A stretch of DNA of 42,267 bases from Kurthia massiliensis (GCF_000285555.1 NZ_HE611003.1:1-42267); one strand, 5' to 3'; shown: positions 24,513-32,811, counted from the first letter of the stretch. Notes: generated from the letters alone by a model not told the origin. A program made the numbers and translations.

Positions 24513-24588
24513 AACTAGGAACAACAATGCGCTCTTTTGTTTAAAACAACCGATGGTGCTTCATACGAAAAACGAATGTGTTCCTAGA
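24513..24588 (-). terminator. Long-range inverted repeat with T-run between the two carboxypeptidase genes
   Basis: CTAGGAACA and TGTTCCTAG are about 55 nt apart, with an inner TTGTTT/AAACAA palindrome. On the minus strand the second arm is followed by T6. It can end transcription of the upstream paralogue or act as a leader structure for the downstream one; the large loop makes it unusual. Confidence 0.4.
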
Positions 24589-24595
24589 ATTGGTG

Positions 24596-25366
24596 TTAGC
24601 CTTGTTCACCTAAATATTCTTCAAGTGTACTGTCATTATTATAAATTTCTGTCGCAATATCTACGCCAACATAACGGAAATGCCATGATTCATACATGTA
24701 ACCAGTAATGTCTTCTTTACCGTCAGGATAACGCATAATGAAACCATATTTATGTGCATTGTCCGCAAGCCATTTGCCAGCTTCTGTTTCGCCGAAACGA
24801 TTCGATGCGTAGTCTCCCGGATTGTTCACATCACCGATATCAAATGCAAGACCTGTTTGGTGTTCTGAAAATCCTGGTCGTGCGCTATAACGGTCCGCTG
24901 CTTCTTGACCATCTTTTGCTACATAATTGTTATATAGTTCATTTTGGCGCTCGTAACTGCGGTATGTGCTAAATGCATTGAACGTATAGCCAGCTTGTTT
25001 CGCTTCCGCATTTAATTTTTCAAATGCGCTACGTGCTTCTGCACTTTCTCCTGGTGCATAATCTGAAGGCATCGGGTAACGTTTATTCGCTAGCACGATC
25101 CCATCTACTTTTTTTACTTCTGTTGCAGGTTCTTGGTCGATAATATATCCACCTGCGTCACGCTCTGGTTCATCAATTGTTTCTTCTGTTTCTGTTGCTT
25201 CTTCTTCAGTCGTCTCTGTTGATGTTTCTTCTGATTGCGCTGCCGTTTCTGTCGTCTGCTCAGTTGTCTTTTTTGGCGTTGCTGTCTCTTCATCCCCACA
25301 TGCTGCTAATAACATTGCACTCGCTGCAAGTGCTACTATCGGAAATTTAATTAATGACTTCTTCAC
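24596..25366 (-). CDS. Lipoprotein VanY-type D-alanyl-D-alanine carboxypeptidase
   Basis: A paralogue of the next gene. It has a lipoprotein signal (LLAAC lipobox, Cys about residue 23) and a low-complexity linker of about 60 residues rich in Thr and Glu. The M15B domain follows, with SEHQTGLAFDIG and ESWHFRYVG. The GTG at 25366 is chosen: AGGAG is 9 nt upstream, whereas the ATG at 25375 directly abuts it. The linker would let the anchored enzyme reach into the wall. The tandem pair looks like a duplication followed by a split in localisation. Confidence 0.92.
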   Translation of the reverse strand: MKKSLIKFPIVALAASAMLLAACGDEETATPKKTTEQTTETAAQSEETSTETTEEEATETEETIDEPERDAGGYIIDQEPATEVKKVDGIVLANKRYPMPSDYAPGESAEARSAFEKLNAEAKQAGYTFNAFSTYRSYERQNELYNNYVAKDGQEAADRYSARPGFSEHQTGLAFDIGDVNNPGDYASNRFGETEAGKWLADNAHKYGFIMRYPDGKEDITGYMYESWHFRYVGVDIATEIYNNDSTLEEYLGEQG

Positions 25367-25393
25367 TACACCCATCTCCTGACTTCAACTATA

Positions 25394-25639
25394 TTAAAAG
25401 AATAATGATACGATCGCTAAAATCGTTAAAATACTAAAGAAAATCGCCACAAAACGCATCACTTTTGCTTCTTTGACGTATCCTTTCGCATTCATATCTT
25501 TTGCACGTAACGCATTCGTTAATGTAAACGTAAATGCGATCAATGCGACTGCGATGTTAAACTGCTGTTTGAATAAAAATACAACTGCCAGCACACTCGC
25601 CACAACGGTTACGATACCTGTCACTTTTTGAATGTCCAC
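25394..25639 (-). CDS. Small membrane protein, 81 residues
   Basis: A protein with about three hydrophobic segments (near residues 6-22, 27-42 and 62-80) and a polar loop containing LRAKDMNAKGYVKEAKV. The family is not recognised; it resembles small YczI/YtpI-like membrane proteins in layout only. The start is GTG at 25639 with GAGGAGG 12 nt upstream, a long spacing. It sits between yidC and the lipoprotein carboxypeptidase on the same strand, just after the yidC terminator. Confidence 0.7.
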   Translation of the reverse strand: MDIQKVTGIVTVVASVLAVVFLFKQQFNIAVALIAFTFTLTNALRAKDMNAKGYVKEAKVMRFVAIFFSILTILAIVSLFF

Positions 25640-25659
25640 TGTATGTATAACACCTCCTC

Positions 25660-25696
25660 AAAAAAAATAGATCAGAGCGCTAACACTCTGACCTAT
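25660..25696 (-). terminator. Terminator after yidC
   Basis: AGGTCAGAG and CTCTGATCT form a 9-bp stem (one G-U pair) with a 7-nt loop and T8 on the minus strand. Confidence 0.88.
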
Positions 25697-25702
25697 TATA
25701 CA

Positions 25703-26581
25703 TTATTTTTTCTTTTTCTTTTGCGCTTTTGCTGCACGTTCAGCAGGTGTTAATTTACGTTTTTCTTCTGGAACTTCAGAAGCTGCCGCGTCAATTACTG
25801 CTGCTTTTTTCTCTTTTTTAATCGGATTCCCATCTTCATCTAATGGTGGATATAACATACGACCAATATATGTTTGGATGACTAACAGTAAACCTGAAAC
25901 CGACCAGTAAAGTGGTAATGCACTAATACTAGAGAATGAAATCACCATGATCATAATCGGAGAAATGAACATCATAATTTTCATTTGTGCTTGTTGTTGC
26001 GCTGGCATATTTGCCATTGACACTTTTGATTGCCAGAAGTAAATCGCACCGGCAATTAACGTCATGATGATATCTGTATCACCAAGTTTGAACCATAAGA
26101 ATGTGTGAGCTTGTACATCTTCAGAATAACGAATTGCATAGTATAAGCCCATGATGATTGGCATTTGAATAATCATCGGTAGGCAACCCATATTTAATGG
26201 ATTCACATCGTATTTCTTATAAAGCCCCATCATTTCTTGTTGAAGTGCCATTTGTTCTTCCTTAGAAGACGCTGCTTTTAATTTCTTTTGGATAGCTTCC
26301 ATTTCTGGACGAAGCTTATCCATTTTCGCTTTCATACCTTGTTGATTTTTGTACGTTTTCAGCATGAATGGCATTAAAATTAAACGAATAATGACTGTGA
26401 TGATAATAATTGCGCCACCGTAACCGCCATCGAGTAATGTATTGCCGAAGAAATCAAGCAGGAATTCCATAGGTTTAACAAACGTTTTGTAGAAAAAGCC
26501 TGTACCATTCTCGATTGATTCACAACCTGCTAATAAGAATGGGGCTAGTCCAAGTATTGAAAGTAAGCCTATTTTCTTCAC
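25703..26581 (-). CDS. yidC: Membrane protein insertase YidC (lipoprotein type)
   Basis: YidC/Oxa1-family insertase, 292 residues. The signal peptide ends in a lipobox (LLAGC, Cys20). The membrane domain has five segments, and the groove arginine is seen in VIIRLILMPFMLKTYK (about R66). A coiled region MKAKMDKLRPEMEAIQKKL follows, and NPLNMGCLPMIIQMPI is the family signature. The tail is highly basic and ends in five lysines, which suits ribosome contact. The start is GTG with AGGTG 8 nt upstream. It is not next to rnpA or jag, so it may be the second YidC of the genome, comparable to YidC2/YqjG. Confidence 0.94.
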   Translation of the reverse strand: MKKIGLLSILGLAPFLLAGCESIENGTGFFYKTFVKPMEFLLDFFGNTLLDGGYGGAIIIITVIIRLILMPFMLKTYKNQQGMKAKMDKLRPEMEAIQKKLKAASSKEEQMALQQEMMGLYKKYDVNPLNMGCLPMIIQMPIIMGLYYAIRYSEDVQAHTFLWFKLGDTDIIMTLIAGAIYFWQSKVSMANMPAQQQAQMKIMMFISPIMIMVISFSSISALPLYWSVSGLLLVIQTYIGRMLYPPLDEDGNPIKKEKKAAVIDAAASEVPEEKRKLTPAERAAKAQKKKKK

Positions 26582-26620
26582 TATTTTTTCACCTACATCA
26601 TTTTTTTAAAACTATAGTGA

Positions 26621-26650
26621 AGTATACCGTATTTATACGGTACTTATCAA
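26621..26650 (-). promoter_or_regulatory. yidC promoter overlapped by a perfect palindrome
   Basis: TTGATA (26645-26650), 18 bp, TATACT (26621-26626) on the minus strand. The 18-nt sequence TACCGTATTTATACGGTA (26625-26642), two perfect 8-bp arms around TT, fills the spacer and reaches into the -10. It is not followed by a T-run, so an operator is more likely than a terminator. Confidence 0.7.
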
Positions 26651-26685
26651 ATTATAGTAGGTGTCATTTTATGAATATTTTACGA

Positions 26686-27471
26686 CTACAGTAAACGCTC
26701 TGGTAGTTGGAAACGGAAATATTCGTAATCCGGTTGATCGCGGAAATGCTTCGGCGTCAAACCGACATATTTTTTAAAGATACGTGTGTAATAACTTTGA
26801 TTGCAGAAATGGAATTGCTCTGAAATGCTTGAAATGCTTTTATTCGTGTGGCGTAAGTAGTATTGAGATTCTTCAACGCGACGTACGTTTAAATATTCGA
26901 CTAATGTAATACCAACGTGCTCTTTGAAAATACGAGATAAGTGGCTCGTACTAATTGAAAAGTGTTGCGCAATATCTTCAACAGATAAATCTGTTTCGAC
27001 TTCATCATCGATAAACATGATGACTTTGTTCACTGTTTGGTGTTTGTAAGAAGGTTGTTTACGCTCAGAGATCACATAGATGTAAAACTCAATTAAATCG
27101 TCAGCAAATTGTAAAAATTCTGCATCATTCATGCGCTCATCAACCATTTGTACGCATGCTGAGTTAAAAGCAAATGCTTTTTTAAGTGGTGCTTGGTTGT
27201 CGATTAACTTACGTGTCACAACTGAAGATAAAATAATAAAGTAGTGACGAATCGCGCGGAAGAAGTGCTTGCCTGCGCGCTCTGATAAAATATCAATTAG
27301 GTTACGTAATGATTCTTTCGCCGCATCCGTTTCCAATTGATAAATTTCTCTGATTAGCTGTGCTTCGACTTCATAAAACTTTTCAATTCCATCGTAACGA
27401 TTCATAACTTCGATTTCTTGGAAATAACGCTTTGAAATAGCTTCTGAGATAGAATATTGGTGTTGTAACAT
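26686..27471 (-). CDS. AraC-family transcriptional regulator
   Basis: A 261-residue regulator. The C-terminal 100 residues hold the two AraC helix-turn-helix motifs (LSVEDIAQHFSISTSHLSRIFKE and ISSISEQFHFCNQSYYTRIFKKYVG). The N-terminal 150 residues are helical, with no cupin signature, so it is not a sugar sensor of the AraC type. GGGGATTCTAT precedes the ATG. Its target is unknown; the palindrome in front of yidC lies just beyond its 3' end but AraC proteins usually bind direct repeats. Confidence 0.88.
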   Translation of the reverse strand: MLQHQYSISEAISKRYFQEIEVMNRYDGIEKFYEVEAQLIREIYQLETDAAKESLRNLIDILSERAGKHFFRAIRHYFIILSSVVTRKLIDNQAPLKKAFAFNSACVQMVDERMNDAEFLQFADDLIEFYIYVISERKQPSYKHQTVNKVIMFIDDEVETDLSVEDIAQHFSISTSHLSRIFKEHVGITLVEYLNVRRVEESQYYLRHTNKSISSISEQFHFCNQSYYTRIFKKYVGLTPKHFRDQPDYEYFRFQLPERLL

Positions 27472-28038
27472 ATAGAATCCCCATCTTTCTGAAAAATACG
27501 CATTTTGTATTAACCCTTAATCCTCAATAAATGAAAAAAGTATCAAGTTTTGTATAGTAAGTAGCGCCCTAATTTTTTATAAAATCCGCCGTTTAGGTCG
27601 TTATACTTAAATAATTTACAAAGTAATTGAGTGATTTTTATAAAAATTATACAATATTATGCAGTAAAGGAAAAGGTACTATTTGAAAAAATTTATGTAA
27701 TTTTTATTATTAATGAAACTTATTATAGTTCATTCTACATAAGTCGACAAAATATCATTTTTTTGTTAAGATGTGAGTGTCTTTTGCTTCATTTTTTCAT
27801 CGAGTATTATTTTTTCTGAATTTTCCATATATATATGGCGTATTTTCAAGCTTTAAATGCTATACTAACTGAGTATCATTCTGCAATCAAACATAAAATT
27901 TCTCGTTAATACCACATTATTTTGCAGATTGATGAAGCAAATTTATTTTAAGTACTTAATTTTGGAAACAAACTATAGTAAAATGTTATGACAGGATGAA
28001 ATGAATTTAAGATATCGGAAGAAACGAGGTATGTAGGA
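27472..28038. other. AT-rich intergenic region between divergent regulators
   Basis: 567 bp of very AT-rich sequence between the AraC gene and the LytTR gene. An extended -10 element (TGC then TATACT, 27858-27866) on the plus strand could start a long leader for the LytTR gene. A 62-codon frame at 27631-27819 has no ribosome site and a composition dominated by Ile, Phe and Tyr, so it is not accepted as a gene. No RNA gene was recognised. Confidence 0.5.
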
Positions 28039-28689
28039 ATGGATCCTAAATCAATCGAAGAATTAATAGAGGTCATTAAAGAATTTTTCCCTGATAATAC
28101 TTCTATCGCCATCTCGGATACAGACAAGTATCTATACTATCAACCAAGCAAAAAAATCGATTTAAAGATTAAGCCTGGTGAAGAGATCCCAGAAGGCTCT
28201 GCAACACATAAAGCTCTTGATTACGGTCAAAAAATCAACTCATTTATCGAACCAGACGTGTTCGGTGTACCGTACTACGGCATGAGTATTCCACTATTAG
28301 AAGAAGGCGAAACGAAGGGTGCAATCACTGCAATCTTCCCTCAAAAGCCATCTCCTTTCTTAACTAACTACATCACAATTAAAATTGATGATTGCTGGTA
28401 CCCAGTAAAACACAATGAAGTGATCTACTTAGAAACACAACTTCGTAAAACATTTGTAAAAACGATGAAAAAAGAAGGCTACCACCGCTTAAACTTAAGC
28501 GACCTTGAGCTATTCTTATCACCTGACACATTTATTCGTTGTCACCGTTCTTATATTGTTAACATTGATTACATCGATGAAATTCAACCAGATTCACACT
28601 CTACATTCTTATTAATCATGAAAGACGGTACGCGCATTCCTGTTAGTCAACGTTACGCAAGCTACTTCCGTCGTTCTCTTGGTTTCTAA
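28039..28689 (+). CDS. LytTR-domain DNA-binding protein
   Basis: A 216-residue regulator. The C-terminal half (about 112-214) is a LytTR domain with the family pattern VIYLETQLRKTFVKT, LSPDTFIRCHRSYIVNIDYIDEI and RIPVSQRYASYFRRSLGF. The N-terminal half resembles a small PAS-like or ligand-sensing domain (AISDTDKYLYYQPS, FGVPYYGMSIPLLE). It has no receiver domain, so it is probably a one-component sensor. It precedes a CoA-transferase gene whose upstream region carries repeats of the kind LytTR proteins bind. GAGG lies 9 nt before ATG. Confidence 0.9.
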   Translation: MDPKSIEELIEVIKEFFPDNTSIAISDTDKYLYYQPSKKIDLKIKPGEEIPEGSATHKALDYGQKINSFIEPDVFGVPYYGMSIPLLEEGETKGAITAIFPQKPSPFLTNYITIKIDDCWYPVKHNEVIYLETQLRKTFVKTMKKEGYHRLNLSDLELFLSPDTFIRCHRSYIVNIDYIDEIQPDSHSTFLLIMKDGTRIPVSQRYASYFRRSLGF

Positions 28690-28718
28690 TATTAATAGAG
28701 CATCGATTTGCTATACAG

Positions 28719-28753
28719 AAAAGAGATTGGCGCGATGCCAATCTCTTTTTTTG
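28719..28753 (+). terminator. Terminator after the LytTR gene
   Basis: AAAGAGATTGGC and GCCAATCTCTTT form a perfect 12-bp stem with a 5-nt loop followed by T7. Confidence 0.9.
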
Positions 28754-28779
28754 TAGCATTTTCTTGATGAATCGTATTA

Positions 28780-28860
28780 CTGTTATATGTCAATCTCATT
28801 TCCTAAATCTGTTATACGTCACATTTCGTTCACATTTACATTCAAAAAACGCTATAACAG
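28780..28860 (+). promoter_or_regulatory. Repeats upstream of the CoA-transferase gene, possible LytTR sites
   Basis: CTGTTATATGTCA (28780-28792) and CTGTTATACGTCA (28809-28821) are direct repeats differing at one base, 29 bp apart. A third, inverted partial copy, CTATAACAG, is at 28852-28860. They lie 145-225 bp before the CoA-transferase start. Further down is TTGACA (28944) followed by a short AGGG/CCCT hairpin; the -10 is unclear. Confidence 0.55.
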
Positions 28861-29003
28861 ACTTAAATTTTCTCTAAATGAACACATTTTCGCCTTTTAA
28901 TTAACAGAAAAAGAAATTGTGACAATTTGGTGATAGTATTGACATATTGAGGGTTTACCCTTTTTATTCAGTATTTTTCTAATGAAGAAAGAAGGCAATT
29001 TTA

Positions 29004-30509
29004 ATGATTAGCAAAGTCGAAGAACGATTACGCTATGCAGGCTTAGAAGACAAAATTATGTCTGCTGATGCCGCTGCTGCACTAATCAACAATGGCGATA
29101 CTCTTGGTTTAAGTGGTTTTACTCGTGCCGGAGACGCTAAGTTTGTACCGCATGCACTTGCAAAACGTGCAAAAGGTCTAGAAGATTTTAAAGTAGATGT
29201 ATACACAGGTGCATCACTTGGTTTCGATACTGACGCAGTAATGTCTGACGCTGGTATCGTACGTAAGCGTTTACCATTCCAAGTTGACCGTACAATGCGC
29301 GGTCACATTAACAATGGTGACGTTGGCTTTATCGACCAACATTTATCTGTAACTTCAGAGTACCTACGTCAAGGTGCGATGAAAATTGATGTAGCAATCA
29401 TCGAAGCGACTGCAATCACTGAAGATGGTTTCTTAATCCCAACAACATCTGTCGGTAACTCTCCTATCTATGTAGAATCAGCAGACAAAGTCATCATTGA
29501 ACTGAACGTTGCTGCTCCTGCAGAATTAGAAGGCCTACACGATATTTATCTTCCTGAAAAACAAGGCGAACGTGGTCCAATTCCAATCCTACATGCGAAT
29601 GACCGCATTGGCGCTAAAGGTATTAAACTCGACATGGATAAAGTCGTTGCAATTGTTGTCACTGAACAAGAAGATTCTCCTTCTAATATCGTGGCACCAG
29701 ATGCTGAAACACAACAAATGGCGAACTACTTACTTGATTTCTTCCGTTCAGAAATTAAAGCTGGCCGTTTAACAAACACACTAGCACCACTGCAATCAGG
29801 TATCGGCTCTGTAGCTAACGCTGTACTTGCAGGTATGGTTGATTCTGAATTTGAAGACCTTGAAGTATACTCAGAAGTACTACAAGATGCTGTCTTCGAA
29901 TTAATCGACGCTGGTAAAGTAAAATCAGCATCATGCTGTTCATTTACATTATCTCGTGAAAAAATGGACACAGTGATTCCACGTTTAAAAGAATACGCTG
30001 ACAAATTAGTATTGCGTCCACAAGATATTTCTAACAGCCCTGAAGTCATCCGTCGTTTAGGTTTAATTTGCATGAATACTGCACTTGAATTCGACATCTA
30101 CGGTAACGTCAACTCAACACACGTTTCAGGTAGCAAAATGATGAACGGTATCGGTGGTTCTGGTGACTTCGCACGCGCTGGTCGCCTATCAATTTTCGTT
30201 ACAAAATCTGTTGCGAAAGATGGCAAAATCTCATCAATCGTCCCAATGGTTTCTCACGTAGACCATAACGAACACGATGTAGATGTCGTTGTAACTGAAC
30301 AAGGTATCGCAGACTTACGTGGTTTAACACCTCGCGAACGCGCGGAATTAATCATCGAAAACTGTGCACACCCAATGTATAAAGAAGCACTTCGCAACTA
30401 CTTCGAGGAAGCAAAAGCAACTGTTGGTGGTCAAACACCTCACATGCTAACAAAAGCATTCTCATTCCACAACAACTTGGCAGAACACGGTACAATGTTA
30501 CCTCAATAG
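29004..30509 (+). CDS. Acetyl-CoA hydrolase / succinyl-CoA:acetate CoA-transferase family protein
   Basis: A 501-residue class I CoA-transferase of the Cat1/AarC/YgfH family, which moves CoA between succinyl-CoA or similar donors and acetate. The catalytic glutamate is in YSEVLQDAVFELID (about residue 290), and the oxyanion-loop glycines are in GIGGSGDFARAG. SGFTRAGDAKFVPHAL lies in the N-terminal domain. GAAGG lies 8 nt before ATG. The preceding LytTR gene and the repeats between them suggest regulated acetate metabolism. Substrate preference cannot be told from the sequence. Confidence 0.92.
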   Translation: MISKVEERLRYAGLEDKIMSADAAAALINNGDTLGLSGFTRAGDAKFVPHALAKRAKGLEDFKVDVYTGASLGFDTDAVMSDAGIVRKRLPFQVDRTMRGHINNGDVGFIDQHLSVTSEYLRQGAMKIDVAIIEATAITEDGFLIPTTSVGNSPIYVESADKVIIELNVAAPAELEGLHDIYLPEKQGERGPIPILHANDRIGAKGIKLDMDKVVAIVVTEQEDSPSNIVAPDAETQQMANYLLDFFRSEIKAGRLTNTLAPLQSGIGSVANAVLAGMVDSEFEDLEVYSEVLQDAVFELIDAGKVKSASCCSFTLSREKMDTVIPRLKEYADKLVLRPQDISNSPEVIRRLGLICMNTALEFDIYGNVNSTHVSGSKMMNGIGGSGDFARAGRLSIFVTKSVAKDGKISSIVPMVSHVDHNEHDVDVVVTEQGIADLRGLTPRERAELIIENCAHPMYKEALRNYFEEAKATVGGQTPHMLTKAFSFHNNLAEHGTMLPQ

Positions 30510-30545
30510 TTCTTTTTATAGATGAATGAAAAGACAATATAAATG

Positions 30546-30595
30546 AAAAAAGCGACTTCCCTTTTACCGTAACAAAAAGGAAGTCGCTTTTTCGT
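30546..30595. terminator. Bidirectional terminator after the CoA-transferase gene
   Basis: AAAAAGCGACTTCC and GGAAGTCGCTTTTT form a perfect 14-bp stem with a loop of about 18 nt between convergent genes. Confidence 0.85.
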
Positions 30596-30601
30596 ATTGT
30601 T

Positions 30602-31159
30602 TTATTTATTTTTTTCTTGTTGTTCATTGTAATATTGGACAGTCGTTCCTGCGCCGCCGCCTTCTGAAAGCATATCACGGTCGCGAAGATGCTCGTTGCT
30701 TACGCCATCTTCCGCTTGATCGTTAAGACCGTTTGGACGGTAGTTTAATTTTGGTGCCGCTACTTTTGGCGATGGTTTATCGCTATCAAGCGTCGTTTTA
30801 TTTTTATTTTCTTCGTTATCGTGTTCAGATGGACCATCTACTTCTTCTTGTTTACCTTCGTTGTAGTATTGAACCGTCGTCATAGCACCTTCATCAACCA
30901 TATCGCGATCTCGTAAATAATATGATCTGTCCGGGTCTGTATCAGGATCTGCACCGTGCGCTACTTGCTCACGATCGTCTACTGTTTCTACATCTTTTTC
31001 ATCTGTAGATGTCGCCGCAGTTTGACTTAACAGTTCATTGACTTTCTCTTTCGTACTATTAAATGCAGCCATCGCTTTGTCACGATTTTCCGCTTTTCGT
31101 AAGTATGCATAAGCACCTGCTGCAAGACCTGCAATAATTAACGTATTTTTTTTCGCCAT
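30602..31159 (-). CDS. Acidic protein with N-terminal membrane segment and a duplicated motif
   Basis: Family not recognised. The 185-residue protein starts with a short hydrophobic segment (about 6-20, TLIIAGLAAGAYAYL) as in YtxH-like proteins, followed by a charged, mostly disordered region. A motif occurs twice, once mid-protein and once at the C-terminus: LRDRDMVDEGAMTTVQYYNE and LRDRDM...EGG..TTVQYYNE. A TTVQYYNE core with a preceding LRDRDM is thus kept while the linker between is low-complexity. GGGAGG lies 9 nt before ATG. A stress-related envelope role is possible, but there is no direct evidence. Confidence 0.82.
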   Translation of the reverse strand: MAKKNTLIIAGLAAGAYAYLRKAENRDKAMAAFNSTKEKVNELLSQTAATSTDEKDVETVDDREQVAHGADPDTDPDRSYYLRDRDMVDEGAMTTVQYYNEGKQEEVDGPSEHDNEENKNKTTLDSDKPSPKVAAPKLNYRPNGLNDQAEDGVSNEHLRDRDMLSEGGGAGTTVQYYNEQQEKNK

Positions 31160-31324
31160 TTTAATAGCCTCCCGTAAAATTCAATGTGTATATGTATGTA
31201 TTACCCTGATAGAAATCATTTTAACCAATAACATCTATTGCAAATATTTAACGAAATCATTACGGAACTATCATTTTATGCTAAGATGGTGACATTACTA
31301 GTTCATTGAAACGGAGTGTAGAGC

Positions 31325-31900
31325 ATGCCATCAAAGGGAGATTTAACGAAGCTGCGCATTTTAGGCGTCGCGCGCGAGTTATTTTATAAAAAAGGATATG
31401 ATGCTACATCTACCGCTGAAATCGCCAAAAATGCAAGTATTTCAGAAGCTGCGATGTACAAATATTTTAAAAGCAAAAAAGATTTGTTAATCGCTTCTGT
31501 TCAACCGACGTATTTCGTAACAGACAATACCGATTATTCAAACTTAACGAACGTCGAAGTAGTAGAACATTGGACGGCACTTTTTTTAGAAAAAGTAGAA
31601 AATAATTTACAACAGTACATTATTTTATTCGGAGAATCGACTAAATATCCTGAGCTTTCAGAAGCATATTTAGAACTTTTCCATAAAGATACGAAAGCAG
31701 ATATAGAGGTACGTAAACGCATCGATAAAGGTGCCTTTCCTGAACTTGATATTACGTTACTACAAGTCGGTATGATTGGCGCATTAATTGCGATGATCCA
31801 ACATTTAGTCATCTATCAAAAACAAGATGAGCGTACGATTGTGCCAGACAAAGTGAAGCAAGTCATTAGCAGTATTATTAGCGGTAAATTTTTTGAATAA
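31325..31900 (+). CDS. TetR-family transcriptional regulator
   Basis: A 191-residue TetR repressor. The N-terminal helix-turn-helix is ILGVARELFYKKGYDATSTAEIAKNASISEAAMYKYFKSKKDLL; the C-terminal ligand domain is not typed. GGAG lies about 9 nt before ATG, and an extended -10 (TGC then TAAGAT, 31279-31287) lies 40 bp upstream. The neighbours are the unrelated protein with the repeat motif (divergent) and a DUF4064 protein (convergent); no efflux pump is adjacent, so the target is unknown. Confidence 0.92.
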   Translation: MPSKGDLTKLRILGVARELFYKKGYDATSTAEIAKNASISEAAMYKYFKSKKDLLIASVQPTYFVTDNTDYSNLTNVEVVEHWTALFLEKVENNLQQYIILFGESTKYPELSEAYLELFHKDTKADIEVRKRIDKGAFPELDITLLQVGMIGALIAMIQHLVIYQKQDERTIVPDKVKQVISSIISGKFFE

Positions 31901-31937
31901 AAAAAGAAGCAGCGCGCCGATGCACTGCTTCTTTTTT
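31899..31937. terminator. Bidirectional terminator between tetR and the DUF4064 gene
   Basis: AAAAAAGAAGCAG and CTGCTTCTTTTTT form a perfect 13-bp stem with a 12-nt loop. The tetR stop codon touches its 5' arm. Confidence 0.88.
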
Positions 31938-32406
31938 ATTTGATTTGCTCGTGATTGCTAGAAATATGTCGTTGTTCTTTGCCGACAGGCGCTTCTTGTG
32001 GCTGACCTTTTTTACGTGTGAAACAAAGAATGGCGGCAATGTAATATAAAATAGATGGGACTGATACGAGGCAAGCAAAAATACCAGCACCGATAAATAA
32101 AATACCAGCGACGCGCGTGTCACTATTTAACTTAATCATGCCTGCTGTCCCTAAAATTAAACTAATAATTAGCACGACGATAACGAACCAACTAACAGCA
32201 TCAAATACTTGTGAAAGGTCGTATAAATCTGTCCATGTAAGCTCGGTGCCTGTACGCTGTTGAACATCATCAAATAGCTGTTGTTGCACGCTATCTGTTT
32301 TAAAAAGACTATCAATGCTAAATATAATAATACCTGTCGTTGCTATACCGAAGACATTTAAAATCGACGCGATCATTGCTAAAATTTTTTCGATCGTGCG
32401 GTTCAT
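31936..32406 (-). CDS. DUF4064 membrane protein
   Basis: A 156-residue membrane protein with four hydrophobic segments (about 10-30, 72-90, 97-115 and 118-132). It has the DUF4064 layout: a start like MNRTIEKILAMIASIL, an extracytoplasmic loop, and a charged C-terminal tail. The function of the family is unknown. AGAAAGGGTG precedes ATG. It follows the GNAT gene on the same strand, which has its own terminator. Confidence 0.85.
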   Translation of the reverse strand: MNRTIEKILAMIASILNVFGIATTGIIIFSIDSLFKTDSVQQQLFDDVQQRTGTELTWTDLYDLSQVFDAVSWFVIVVLIISLILGTAGMIKLNSDTRVAGILFIGAGIFACLVSVPSILYYIAAILCFTRKKGQPQEAPVGKEQRHISSNHEQIK

Positions 32407-32491
32407 CTGTTTTCACCCTTTCTCCCTGTCACATGCTTTCGAAGTCACGCTGATCGTTGCGTTTTATTATCTATACCCGCTTTAAAAAAAT

Positions 32492-32518
32492 AAAAAAACG
32501 CCTGTTCATGCAGGCGTG
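32492..32518 (-). terminator. Terminator after the small GNAT gene
   Basis: CGCCTG and CAGGCG form a stem with a 6-nt loop followed by T7 on the minus strand. Confidence 0.8.
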
Positions 32519-32526
32519 AAATCCGA

Positions 32527-32811
32527 TTAAGATACTTTAATGTCATCGTAGTCTGTCGACTTTTCAAAAGCTGATGCGACGTATGAGCAAACGGGCTCAA
32601 TTTTGTAGTTTTTCTCACGCGCATAATCTGCAGCACGCTCGACTAATTGACGTGCAATGCCTTGTCCACGTAGTGAATCGTCGACAAATGTATGATCGAC
32701 AACCATTACATCTCCTAATTGTGTCCAACTAATTTCTGCATTGACGACTTCGCCTTCTTTATGTTCGAAAGCAAATTCTTCGCCACCGCGTTTTGTGAAT
32801 TCAAACTCCAT
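32527..32811 (-). CDS. Small GNAT-type N-acetyltransferase (YjdJ-like, COG2388)
   Basis: A 94-residue minimal GNAT fold. The acetyl-CoA loop is in DDSLRGQGIARQLVERAADYA, followed by YKIEPVCSYVASAFEK, the YjdJ-type signature. AAAGGAGTGAGG precedes ATG. Such small proteins acetylate or bind small amines, but the substrate of this one is unknown. Confidence 0.9.
   Translation of the reverse strand: MEFEFTKRGGEEFAFEHKEGEVVNAEISWTQLGDVMVVDHTFVDDSLRGQGIARQLVERAADYAREKNYKIEPVCSYVASAFEKSTDYDDIKVS

Noticed and set aside
26621..26650. Palindrome before yidC as a terminator of the AraC gene
   Set aside because: No T-run follows the hairpin on the minus strand, and it coincides with promoter hexamers.
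27631..27819. 62-codon frame on the plus strand in the AT-rich gap
   Set aside because: No ribosome site, composition dominated by Ile, Phe and Tyr, and no similarity to a known protein; expected by chance in such AT-rich sequence.
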